From the NCBI GenBank assembly GCA_017308135.1, contig JAFKFM010000007.1, forward strand, positions 514,001-578,000: DNA of 64,000 nucleotides, given 5' to 3'. The stretch's first letter is position 1; each line of letters begins with the position of its first letter. This DNA is from Alphaproteobacteria bacterium. GTDB lineage: Bacteria > Pseudomonadota > Alphaproteobacteria > CACIAM-22H2. The position numbers and the translations under genes were made by a program. The notes beneath the pieces are model-generated. The model did no database searches and had not been told where the DNA came from. It saw nothing but the letters and a program-made list of their open reading frames with translations. Shown piece by piece: positions 36,977 through 44,714 of the stretch.

Positions 36977-37600
36977 ATGAACATGTTGCGCACCATCCGC
37001 CTCGCCGCGTGGTTTCTGGTCGTCGTCGTCGCCGTCTTCACGGGCGCCATTTGGGCGACGCGCGCCTTGAAACCCGTGCCCGAGGCCGTGCCGATTTCCA
37101 GCGCCTTGTCGCAATTCGGCGGCACCTTCTCGATCCCGGACATGAACGGCAAGCGGATGACCGAGCGCGATCTCGCCGGGCGGCCGTCGCTGATGTTTTT
37201 CGGCTTCACCTATTGCCCCGATGTCTGCCCGACGACGCTGACCGATATTTCGGGCTGGCTCGATACGCTGGGCGAGGAGGCGAAGGATCTCGCCGTCTAT
37301 TTCATCAGCGTCGATCCGGAACGCGATACGCCCGAACAACTGCGCGATTATCTCAGCGCGTTCGACGGGCGGATCATGGGCTTGGTCGGCACCCCGGCCG
37401 AAACCGCGCGGATCGCCGATGCTTGGCGCGTCGTCTACAAGAAAGTGCCGCAAGGCGACAGCTACGTGATCGACCACACGGCGACGGTGTTCATGGTCGA
37501 CAAGTCCGGCCAATTCGCCGGAACGATCGATTTCCACGAGCAGCGCGAGACGGCGCTGGCGAAGCTATCGCGACTTCTTCGCAGTGCACAAAATTCTTGA
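36977..37600 (+). CDS. Sco1/SenC-family copper/thiol protein
   Basis: A 207-residue membrane-anchored thioredoxin-fold protein. One N-terminal helix (about 10-28) precedes the periplasmic domain. The CxxxC motif is C80-PDV-C84 in FTYCPDVCP, and the third copper ligand is H167 in YVIDHTATVF. Sco proteins deliver copper to the CuA site of cytochrome c oxidase or act as thiol reductants. It starts 8 bp after the zinc regulator and may share its transcript, an odd pairing as it has no zinc role. Confidence 0.9.
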   Translation: MNMLRTIRLAAWFLVVVVAVFTGAIWATRALKPVPEAVPISSALSQFGGTFSIPDMNGKRMTERDLAGRPSLMFFGFTYCPDVCPTTLTDISGWLDTLGEEAKDLAVYFISVDPERDTPEQLRDYLSAFDGRIMGLVGTPAETARIADAWRVVYKKVPQGDSYVIDHTATVFMVDKSGQFAGTIDFHEQRETALAKLSRLLRSAQNS

Positions 37601-37630
37601 CCGGGTAAACCGGCGCTGGTACGCGTCAAT

Positions 37631-37800
37631 TCTCCTTGGGGAGTAGTCGGCGTTCCCGAAACGCGTTCGCGTCAACATACTTGGCTCTTCGGAGCCATGG
37701 CGCGAGCAGCCCGCTTCTGCGGGTTTGGCAAGACCACGGACCTTCGCTTTGCCGGTACGGCCGGGGAAAGCGCAAGGTCGCGTTGCGTCTGGCCGTGGGA
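37631..37800 (+). promoter_or_regulatory. yybP-ykoY manganese riboswitch
   Basis: The leader contains the conserved elements of this class in order: TTGGGGAGTAG at 37636-37646, then GTCAACATACTTGGCTC (37671-37687) with a TGGCTC-TTCG-GAGCCA hairpin, a CCCGC-TTCT-GCGGG hairpin, GGCAAGACCACGGACCTT and GGGGAAAG. The GGGAG ribosome site of the next gene lies at its 3' end, implying translational control. The downstream TMEM165/GDT1-family exporter is a known partner of this Mn(II) sensor. Confidence 0.88.
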
Positions 37801-37809
37801 GCGTAATCA

Positions 37810-38382
37810 GTGGAAGCCTTTCTCGTCTCGACCAGCGCCGTCGCCCTCGCGGAAATCGGTGACAAGACGCAGCTGCTCGCCTTTCTCCTCGCCGCGCGGT
37901 TCAAGAAACCCTGGCCGATCGTCGCGGGCATCGTCGCCGCGACCGTGCTCAACCACGCCATCGCGGGCGCGGTCGGCGCTTGGATCGCCGAAGCTTTGGG
38001 CGGGGATATCCTGCGTTGGGTGCTGGGCCTCTCGTTCATCGCCATGGCGGTATGGACGCTGATCCCCGACAGCATCGAAGAAGAGGAAACGAAGATCGCG
38101 CGCCAGATCGGCGTGTTCGGTACGACCTTCGTGACCTTCTTCATCGCCGAGATCGGCGACAAAACGCAGATCGCGACCGTGGCGCTGGCCGCGCATTACG
38201 CACAGGCGGTCGCGGTGGTCGCAGGCACGACGCTCGGCATGCTGATCGCGGACGTGCCGGCCGTGTTCCTCGCCGACAAATTCGCGACGAAGATTCCGAC
38301 CAAATTCGTGCATCGCGTCGCGGCGGCGCTGTTCCTGGCGCTGGGCCTCGCCACGCTGCTGTCGGATTTCGAGTTGTTCTAA
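37810..38382 (+). CDS. TMEM165/GDT1 (UPF0016) family manganese exporter
   Basis: A 190-residue membrane protein with six helices and the two family signatures EIGDKTQ at 15-21 and 114-120, placed in inverted halves. Bacterial relatives such as MneA export Mn(II). The start is GTG at 37810 with GGGAG 8 nt upstream. The yybP-ykoY element in its leader makes manganese control and function highly likely. Its TAA shares CTAA with the stop of the convergent hydrolase. Confidence 0.9.
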   Translation: MEAFLVSTSAVALAEIGDKTQLLAFLLAARFKKPWPIVAGIVAATVLNHAIAGAVGAWIAEALGGDILRWVLGLSFIAMAVWTLIPDSIEEEETKIARQIGVFGTTFVTFFIAEIGDKTQIATVALAAHYAQAVAVVAGTTLGMLIADVPAVFLADKFATKIPTKFVHRVAAALFLALGLATLLSDFELF

Positions 38383-39149
38383 ACGCGCGCGAGAAATGCG
38401 TGGAAGCGTTCGTCGAAGGCGGCGGGCGCTTCCACCATCGGCGAATGGCCGCATTGGTCGAGGATCAGCAATTCGCTGTCCTTGATCCCGCGATGGAGCG
38501 TTTCGGCGTGATCGACCGTGCGCCCGCCGTCGAGCCGCCCGTGGACGATCAAGGCAGGGCAGGCGATTTCTTTCAAGCGATCCTCGAGATCGGTTTCGAT
38601 CAGGCTGCGCTGCACGTCGACGATGGCTTGGCCGGGGGCGAGCACGGCCGCGTCGACATAGCGTTCGAAGAAATCGCGCGGTGCGGTCGCGAACCAGTGT
38701 TCACTGGTCTTGCGGATCTGCGCCGGGTTCACGCCGTCGCGTTCCATTTCCGCGAGCAGCCCGCGCGCCAGACCGTGCCCGCGCACCGAAGCGCCCGTGC
38801 CGATCAGCACGAGCCCGCCGATTCTGTCGGGTGCGGCGAGGGCGGCAAGCTGGCAGACCACGCCGCCCATCGAATGCCCGACCAGCACGGGCTTCTCCAG
38901 ACCCAGCGCGGCGGCGAAATTGACGACCCGCCGCGCGAATGCCTGGACCGAATACCCGTCCGGCGGCGCATCCGACCAGACGAAATTGTTGATCGCGTAG
39001 CCCGTGTGCGTCGCGGGCAAGCGCGCCATCGTCTCGCGCCACAGCACTGACGACGAGCCGAACCCGCCATGGACGAAAATTACGGGCCGCGATCCAGCGC
39101 CCGATTGCTCGTAGACGATTTTCCGGCCGTCGACCGCGACGGACAGCAT
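38379..39149 (-). CDS. Alpha/beta hydrolase
   Basis: A 256-residue hydrolase with VIFVHGGFGSSSVLW (oxyanion region), nucleophile S93 in LVGHSMGGVV, acid in IVHGRLDGGRTV and a catalytic His in LDQCGHSPMVEAP. It closes a five-gene operon: its ATG overlaps the stop of the cyclic amidohydrolase gene by one base (TAATG). The role may be like RutD, clearing a reactive or acyl intermediate, but the substrate is unknown. Confidence 0.8.
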   Translation of the reverse strand: MLSVAVDGRKIVYEQSGAGSRPVIFVHGGFGSSSVLWRETMARLPATHTGYAINNFVWSDAPPDGYSVQAFARRVVNFAAALGLEKPVLVGHSMGGVVCQLAALAAPDRIGGLVLIGTGASVRGHGLARGLLAEMERDGVNPAQIRKTSEHWFATAPRDFFERYVDAAVLAPGQAIVDVQRSLIETDLEDRLKEIACPALIVHGRLDGGRTVDHAETLHRGIKDSELLILDQCGHSPMVEAPAAFDERFHAFLARV

Positions 39150-40582
39150 TATTGCGCCGCCAGCGGGGGACGCACGATCGCCGCCGTCGTTTGGTCGACA
39201 TGGCGGGGCTTGGCCGGCGGCATTTCCTGGATCGCGTGGACCGATTGGCCCCAGCCTTTCGTATCCGCGATTAACTGACGGTCGCGCACCACGAAGCGCC
39301 CGCGCACCAGCGTGTGGACCGGCACGCCGCGTACGGCGCGGCCGTTCCACGGCGTAATCTTGGCGCGCGATTGCAGATCGGCGTCGCAGATCATCGACGA
39401 GCGGCGCAGATCGACCAGCACGATATCGGCATCGGCGCCGGCGCGGAGGATGCCCTTCCTGGGGAACAGGCCCCAGGCGCGCGCCGGGTTGTAGGACGTC
39501 CAGCGGACATAGTCGCTGATCGACATGCGCCCCGCGTTCACTTCCGTCAGCATCAGCGACATCTGCGTTTCCACGCCGGGGAAGCCGCAATCGCAATCCC
39601 AAATCGCGGGACGCGTCTTCTCCTCGGGCACATGGGGCGCATGGTCGGTCGCGATCATGTCGATCGTGCCGTCCTTCAGCGCTTCCCAGATCGGGCCTTG
39701 GTTGCGCGCCTCGCGCACCGGCGGGTTGACGCGGATACGCCCGCCCAAGCGGCCGTAATCCTCGGCCCCCAGCAGCAGATATTGCGGGCAGGTCTCGCCG
39801 GTCACGTCCACGCCGCGCGCCTTGGCTTCGCGCAAAGGCTTGAGTTCCTCGGCCGAGGAGATGTGCAGCACATGAATGCGTGCCCCCGTCCATTCGGCGA
39901 GGATCGCGGCACGGCTGACCGCTTCGATCGCGACGACGGCGGGGCGGGCGGCCAGATGCGCCAAAGGATCGTTGCGACCCGCCGCCTGCAAATGATTCTG
40001 GCGGCGCGCCATGATCGATGCGGTTTCGGCATGCAGCGAAATGCGCTTGCCGTGGCGCGCCACGATCTCGAAGCCTTCCAGCATCGCGCCGGTCGACGGG
40101 GCGGGCAGATTGCCGAAAGTGTTGCCCATGAAGCATTTGAAACCGATCACGCCGCCCGCGACCAGATCTTCCAGATTGGCGAGGTTTTCCTCGCCCAGCA
40201 GGCCGTAAAGCCCGTAATCGACATGCGCCTTGGCGGCGGCGAGCGCGTGTTTTTGCGCAAGCTCGACCTTGCCCGCCGTCGGCGGATTGACGTTGGGCAT
40301 TTCGAATACGGTCGTGACACCGCCCATCGCGGCGGCGGCCGTGCCCGTCTGCCAATCTTCCTTATGCGTATAGCCGGGCTCGCGGAAATGGACATGCGCG
40401 TCGATGGCGCCGGGCAGGATATGCATGCCGGTCGCGTCGAGCGTTTCCTTGGCTTGCGGCATCGCCGCATCGTCGCCGATGGCGAAGATCTTGCCGTCCT
40501 TGATGGCAAGGCTGCCGTCGCGCACGCCGTCCGGATAGACGAGCGTGCCGTTGCGCAAGACGATATCGGCGGTGACGGTCAT
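39149..40582 (-). CDS. Cyclic amidohydrolase (dihydroorotase/allantoinase/hydantoinase family)
   Basis: A 477-residue binuclear metal amidohydrolase. Ligands are visible: H63 and H65 in DAHVHFREPG, the carboxylated lysine K149 in GFKCFMGN, H184 in SLHAETA, H240 in IHVLHISS and D313 in ATDHAPH. The length and HFREPG motif suit allantoinase or class I dihydroorotase-like enzymes that open cyclic amides. pyrB and carAB are absent, so biosynthetic PyrC is less likely than a catabolic ring-opening role. The ATG at 40582 is preceded by an AACGAGGAAA region. Confidence 0.85.
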   Translation of the reverse strand: MTVTADIVLRNGTLVYPDGVRDGSLAIKDGKIFAIGDDAAMPQAKETLDATGMHILPGAIDAHVHFREPGYTHKEDWQTGTAAAAMGGVTTVFEMPNVNPPTAGKVELAQKHALAAAKAHVDYGLYGLLGEENLANLEDLVAGGVIGFKCFMGNTFGNLPAPSTGAMLEGFEIVARHGKRISLHAETASIMARRQNHLQAAGRNDPLAHLAARPAVVAIEAVSRAAILAEWTGARIHVLHISSAEELKPLREAKARGVDVTGETCPQYLLLGAEDYGRLGGRIRVNPPVREARNQGPIWEALKDGTIDMIATDHAPHVPEEKTRPAIWDCDCGFPGVETQMSLMLTEVNAGRMSISDYVRWTSYNPARAWGLFPRKGILRAGADADIVLVDLRRSSMICDADLQSRAKITPWNGRAVRGVPVHTLVRGRFVVRDRQLIADTKGWGQSVHAIQEMPPAKPRHVDQTTAAIVRPPLAAQ

Positions 40583-40601
40583 TGTCGTTTCCTCGTTCGT
40601 T

Positions 40602-41393
40602 TTAGAGCGCGGCCCAGCCGCCATCGACCGGCAGATCGACGCCGGTGATCTGGCGCGACGCGTCGCTCGCCATGAACAGGCAAGCATTGGCGACGTCGGC
40701 GTCGATCGTCACGCGGCGCAGCGCGTAATCGGCGGCGTGGCGTTGCGCGGCTTCTTCGGGCGTGATGTTCAGGCGCCGCGCCATTTCCGCGCAGACCTTT
40801 TCGCGGAAGCGCGGCCCATCCACCATGCCGGGGGCGACGTTGTTGACGTTGATGTTGTAGGGCCCCAGCTCCAGCGCGAAGCTTTTGGTGATGCCGCGCA
40901 GGCCCCATTTCGACGCGGAATAGGCAAGACGCCCGGCGCGCCCGCGCATGCCGAACGTGCCGCCGACATTCACGATCTTGCCGTAGCGCTGCTTGATCAT
41001 CGCCGGCGCCACGGCATGGATCGTGTGGAAGCAGCCATTCATGTTGAGGGTGACGATCTCGTCGAATTCCTCGACCGTGGTCTCGACGCCCGTCTTGCCG
41101 ATCGGGCCGGAACCGCCGGCGACATTCACCAGCACGTCGATCCGCCCGAAGGTCGAAAGGCAGGCGCCGACCGCGCGTTCGACGGCCGCGGAATCGGTCA
41201 GGTCGCAGGCTTCGACTTGGACTTTGCGGCCCGCCGCGCGCGCTTCTTGCGCGACGGGTTCGATGGCCGCGACGTCGCGGCCGAGAAGGGCGAGGTCGCA
41301 CCCCTCGGCCGCGAACGCGGCGGTGATGGCGGCCCCCATCCCTTTGGCGGGACCGGTGATGAGAACGATCTTGCCTTGGAGCTGGAGGTCCAT
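40602..41393 (-). CDS. SDR-family oxidoreductase with altered active site
   Basis: A 263-residue Rossmann protein. The cofactor motif TGPAKGMG is at 13-20, and Y158-xxx-K162 in YSASK is intact. The position of the catalytic serine, 13 residues before the Tyr, is glycine (NVGGTFG), with a threonine next to it. The acid after strand 2 is LLGRD, compatible with NADP(H). ATG at 41393 is used; a GTG at 41402 would overlap the upstream stop (GTGA). It sits between the binding-protein gene and the cyclic amidohydrolase gene. Confidence 0.83.
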   Translation of the reverse strand: MDLQLQGKIVLITGPAKGMGAAITAAFAAEGCDLALLGRDVAAIEPVAQEARAAGRKVQVEACDLTDSAAVERAVGACLSTFGRIDVLVNVAGGSGPIGKTGVETTVEEFDEIVTLNMNGCFHTIHAVAPAMIKQRYGKIVNVGGTFGMRGRAGRLAYSASKWGLRGITKSFALELGPYNINVNNVAPGMVDGPRFREKVCAEMARRLNITPEEAAQRHAADYALRRVTIDADVANACLFMASDASRQITGVDLPVDGGWAAL

Positions 41394-41398
41394 CTGGC

Positions 41399-42424
41399 TC
41401 ACTTCATCGACGAAGGACGGTCGGCGCGCGGCGGCAGGAAGGAACGGTTGAAGACCTGTTCCACCGGCGGCTTGGTTTTGAGGTCGAAGGCCATCGCCAG
41501 AATGTCGATCGACGCTTTGAGGCGCGCGTCGTCCACGTCGCCCAGCCCGATCTTCGCGATTTCGGGATGGTTCATCTCGTCCAAGATCGTGGCGTCGAAG
41601 CGTTCGCGTTCGATCTTCAAATCGATCAGCTGGTCGCGCTTGGCGACGGCGGCGACCGCGGCGGTCGGGTCCTTCAGCGCGTCGACGACGCCCTGGTTGA
41701 TCGCCTTCAGAAGCCCGCGCACCGCTTGCGGATTTTCCTTGGCGAGCTTCTGCGACACCATGATGACGTTCGAGTAGAGATCCATCCCGAAATCGCCGAA
41801 CTTGATGAAGCGCAGTTCCTTGTCCGCATCGATGCCGATCAGCTTGGCCGAAAAGCGGATCGTGTTGACGAAGCCGAAGGCGCCGTCGAACTGGCCTTGC
41901 ATCAGCAATTGCTCGCGCAGATTGGGCTGGATGTTGGTGAGCTTCACGCCCGCACAGTCGATCTTCGCCAATGTGCAGAAGGCGGGGAACAGCTTGAGCG
42001 CGCCGTCATTGGCGGGGCCGCCCAGCGTCTTGCCTTCCAAATCCTTCGCCGTCTTGATCGGCGAGCCCGACTTGACCGCGATGGTGAAGGGCGGCTGGTT
42101 GAACATCGCATAGACGGCGATGGGCGCCACGTCGGGCTTTTGGGTCGCGAAATCGATCAGCGCATTCATGTCGCCGAAGCCGACATCGTAAGCGCCCGAC
42201 GCGATCAGCGGGATCGGCGCACCGGAACCCGTCCCCGGGTCCATCGTCACCTCCAGGCCTTCGCGCGCGAAATAACCGCGATCCTGCGCCAGGAAGAAGT
42301 AGCCCTGCGGGCCTTGATACTTCCAGTTCAGCACCATTTTGAGCTTGGTCTGCGCGTCGGCCGGAGCCGACAACGCCGCACCGGCCAGCGCGAGGATCGC
42401 GGCGGCGAGATAACGCAATTTCAT
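41399..42424 (-). CDS. NMT1/ThiY-type ABC substrate-binding protein (orphan)
   Basis: A 341-residue periplasmic protein with a signal peptide (about 1-24, ADA cleavage). The mature start KLKMVLNWKYQGPQGYFFLAQDRGYFAREGLEVTM is typical of the NMT1/SsuA/ThiY class, which binds pyrimidines, sulfonates, taurine or nitriles. VLNWKYQGPQG is closest to pyrimidine-precursor binders. No permease or ATPase gene is in the operon, so it must borrow a transporter. It overlaps both neighbours by about 4 bp. Confidence 0.82.
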   Translation of the reverse strand: MKLRYLAAAILALAGAALSAPADAQTKLKMVLNWKYQGPQGYFFLAQDRGYFAREGLEVTMDPGTGSGAPIPLIASGAYDVGFGDMNALIDFATQKPDVAPIAVYAMFNQPPFTIAVKSGSPIKTAKDLEGKTLGGPANDGALKLFPAFCTLAKIDCAGVKLTNIQPNLREQLLMQGQFDGAFGFVNTIRFSAKLIGIDADKELRFIKFGDFGMDLYSNVIMVSQKLAKENPQAVRGLLKAINQGVVDALKDPTAAVAAVAKRDQLIDLKIERERFDATILDEMNHPEIAKIGLGDVDDARLKASIDILAMAFDLKTKPPVEQVFNRSFLPPRADRPSSMK

Positions 42425-43191
42425 GCGGACTCTCCTGTTTGGGGTTTCTTGTCGATATCGGACGTGAAGGCGCGCGCGATCGCGGGGTTGCCGGCGACCG
42501 CGCCGTAAAGCAGGCGCACGAGGAAGGGGATCGCGTCGGCGACGTATTGCGGCGACGTCGTGGCGCACGCGTCCAGCGCCAGAACGACGTCGTAGCCGAG
42601 ATAGGTCGCGTCGCTCAGCGTGGCGAACACGCAGCGATCGGTGTTGATGCCGGCGAAGACCAGCGTGGTGATCTGGCGGCGGCGCAAAATCGAATCGAGC
42701 TCGTTGTCCCAGAACCCCGACAGGCGGTGCTTATTGACCAGCACGTCGCCTTGTTCGATCGGCAACTCGTCGATATTCGCGGCCCCCCAATCGTCGGCGA
42801 CCAGCGTGCGGCCCTTGCCCGAGATCGCAGGATCGCCATAGGTTGGGTGTTCGCCGCCGTTGCGCGCGCGCTCCAACGCGAAGGCGGGCAGGTTGGCGGC
42901 GTCGGGGCGCACGCCCCAATTCACCCAGAAGACCGGCACGCCGCCGCTGCGCGCGGCGGTCGTCAGCGCCTTGACCGGGCCGATCGCGCGGCGCACCGGC
43001 GCGGGATCGATGCCGGAAGCGGCGAACCAGCCCTCGTCGTGCAGAAAGTCGTTCTGCATATCGACGACCAGCAAAGCGGTGCGCGCGAGATCGATTTCGA
43101 TGGGCTGCGGATCGGTCTCGATCAACGCGCGGCGCGGGGCGGGGGCCTCCCGCACGAAGCTCGTCACATTGCGCCGTTTCTCGCTTTCCAT
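42421..43191 (-). CDS. Isochorismatase-fold cysteine hydrolase (RutB-like)
   Basis: A 256-residue amidase-type enzyme. The triad D44 (VVDMQNDF), K154 (VNKHRLSGF) and C187 (GINTDRCVF) is complete, as in N-carbamoyl and ureidoacrylate amidohydrolases such as RutB. It probably hydrolyses a linear amide or carbamoyl produced after ring opening by the amidohydrolase of the same operon. It is the first gene, divergent from the LysR gene with 134 bp between starts. Confidence 0.83.
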   Translation of the reverse strand: MESEKRRNVTSFVREAPAPRRALIETDPQPIEIDLARTALLVVDMQNDFLHDEGWFAASGIDPAPVRRAIGPVKALTTAARSGGVPVFWVNWGVRPDAANLPAFALERARNGGEHPTYGDPAISGKGRTLVADDWGAANIDELPIEQGDVLVNKHRLSGFWDNELDSILRRRQITTLVFAGINTDRCVFATLSDATYLGYDVVLALDACATTSPQYVADAIPFLVRLLYGAVAGNPAIARAFTSDIDKKPQTGESA

Positions 43192-43230
43192 GGGGAAAGC
43201 CTAGGCGCGGTTATTGCTTCCAAAAACTGT

Positions 43231-43248
43231 CGCTTTCGAAGGAAAGCG
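43231..43248. promoter_or_regulatory. Inverted repeat in the hydrolase-LysR divergent promoter
   Basis: CGCTTTC-GAAG-GAAAGCG is a perfect 7-4-7 dyad midway between the divergent genes. Its position and T-rich/A-rich arms suit a LysR-family operator, though the spacing is T-N10-A rather than the usual T-N11-A. Confidence 0.45.
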
Positions 43249-43325
43249 GTTCGAAAAAGTACACGCCCCCTTGGCGCTGCCCGGCGTTTGGGCGCCGTGA
43301 CCCGCCGGAAGCGAAGGCCTGCCCA

Positions 43326-44231
43326 ATGAAGTATCAGCGGATATTGTCATATTTCGACGCGGTGGCGCGAACCGGCTCGTTCCGCAAAGCCGCCGAGCGG
43401 GCGAATATCACCGGCTCGGCGCTGGTCCGGCGCATCCAGGATTTGGAGCAGGAGCTGGGCGCCCCGTTGTTCGAGCGGCGCGCGCGCGGCGTGGGACTGA
43501 CGACGGCGGGGGAGATGTTCCTCGCCTATGCCCGCGCGCAAAACGCCGAGGCGCAGCGTTTGGCTTCGCAGATCGAGGATATGCGCGGCGTGCGGCGCGG
43601 GGCGGTGCGCATTTCATGCAGCCAGGCGGCGGCCCCGCATCTGCTGCCCCAGGCGATCGCGCGCTTCACCGAGAAGCATCCAAAAATCTCGTTCCATGTC
43701 GAGGTGCTGGACCGCGAGGCGGCGGTCGCGGCCTTGGCGGATTATCGGGTGGATCTGGTGCTGGTCTATCGCCCGGCCCCGGCGGCGGGTGTCCTGCATG
43801 TGTTGAAGCGCCTGCCGCAGAAGCTGGTGGCGCTGCTGCCCGAACGCCACGCGCTGGCGGGCAAGGGGCCGCTGCGCCTGCGCGATTGCGTGCGTTACCC
43901 CATGGCGCTGCCCGAGCGCCCGCTGGGGGCCCGCGTGTTGCTGGAGGAATTCGCGGGCCGTGCGGGCATCCGGATCGCACCCGCCGTGGAATCGAATTCG
44001 TTCGAAATGTTGCGCGGCTGCGTGCGCTATACCGGCGTGATTTCGTTCCAGATCGAGGCCGGCGTGGTCAAAACGCGCGCCAAGGCGACGGACGGGATCG
44101 TCGCGCGCCCGATCGACGAGCGCGACGCGCCCCCCGCCGATCTGATCCTCGGCCAGTTGCGCGGGCGCAATTTGCCGGTCGCGGCGGCTTCGTTCGCCGA
44201 GATGTTCGCCGAACAGCTCGGAACGTTCTAA
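43326..44231 (+). CDS. LysR-family transcriptional regulator
   Basis: A 301-residue LTTR. The N-terminal HTH is ILSYFDAVARTGSFRKAAERANITGSALVRRIQDLEQELGAPLFERR (about 6-52), followed by the effector domain with RISCSQAAAPHLLPQAIARFTEKHP. Being divergent from the cyclic-amide operon, it most likely activates that operon in response to the substrate. The binding dyad at 43231-43248 lies between. Confidence 0.9.
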   Translation: MKYQRILSYFDAVARTGSFRKAAERANITGSALVRRIQDLEQELGAPLFERRARGVGLTTAGEMFLAYARAQNAEAQRLASQIEDMRGVRRGAVRISCSQAAAPHLLPQAIARFTEKHPKISFHVEVLDREAAVAALADYRVDLVLVYRPAPAAGVLHVLKRLPQKLVALLPERHALAGKGPLRLRDCVRYPMALPERPLGARVLLEEFAGRAGIRIAPAVESNSFEMLRGCVRYTGVISFQIEAGVVKTRAKATDGIVARPIDERDAPPADLILGQLRGRNLPVAAASFAEMFAEQLGTF

Positions 44232-44264
44232 GATGATCGCTCAAGAATTGGAGAGAGGCAGCGT

Positions 44265-44675
44265 ATGGAGAAGTTGAAGATCACCGCCGGCGGTTTCGTC
44301 TTCGGCGCGAAATTCGAGGATGCCGCACCCAAGACGGTCGCGAAATTCCGCACATTGCTGCCCTATCGCCAGAAGCTGATCCATGTGCGCTGGAGCGGCG
44401 AAGGCTGCTGGATCCCGCTCGGCGATTTCGATTTCGGTTTGGGCTACGAGAATCACACGAGCTATCCCGCGCCGGGGCAGTTCCTGCTTTATCCGGGCGG
44501 GATCAGCGAAACCGAAATCATCGTCGCCTATGGCGGCGTGCAATTCGCCAGCAAGATGGGCCAGCTCGCCGGCAATCATTTCATGACCATCACCGACGGG
44601 ATCGAAAACCTCGCCACCCTCGGCAAGAAAGTGCTGTGGGAAGGCGCGCAGCCGATTTCGATCGAAGCGGCGTAG
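44265..44675 (+). CDS. DUF3830 (cyclophilin-like) protein
   Basis: A 136-residue protein of the DUF3830 family. Typical pieces are VRWSGEGCWIPLGD, LLYPGGISETEIIVAYGGVQFASKMGQLAGNHF and GKKVLWEGAQ. These proteins have a cyclophilin-like barrel and are often found beside amidohydrolase or hydantoin-type catabolic genes. GGAGAGAGG precedes the ATG at 44265. It follows the LysR gene by 33 bp, so both may share a transcript. Activity unknown. Confidence 0.8.
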   Translation: MEKLKITAGGFVFGAKFEDAAPKTVAKFRTLLPYRQKLIHVRWSGEGCWIPLGDFDFGLGYENHTSYPAPGQFLLYPGGISETEIIVAYGGVQFASKMGQLAGNHFMTITDGIENLATLGKKVLWEGAQPISIEAA

Positions 44676-44680
44676 GCGAA

Positions 44681-44710
44681 AAGGGGCGGGCTTGTTCGGC
44701 CCGCCCCCTT
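44681..44710. terminator. Bidirectional intrinsic-type terminator
   Basis: GGGGCGGGC (44683-44691) and GCCCGCCCC (44699-44707) form a 9-bp GC stem with a 7-nt loop between the convergent DUF3830 gene and the GNAT-like gene. On the minus strand it is followed by TTTT; on the plus strand only by CTT. It should stop minus-strand transcripts best. Confidence 0.6.
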
Positions 44711-44714
44711 CGGT

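Noticed and set aside
39149..40582. Biosynthetic dihydroorotase PyrC
   Set aside because: No other pyrimidine biosynthesis gene is nearby and the gene is embedded with hydrolases, a binding protein and an SDR under a LysR gene; a catabolic cyclic amidohydrolase fits better, although the family cannot exclude it.
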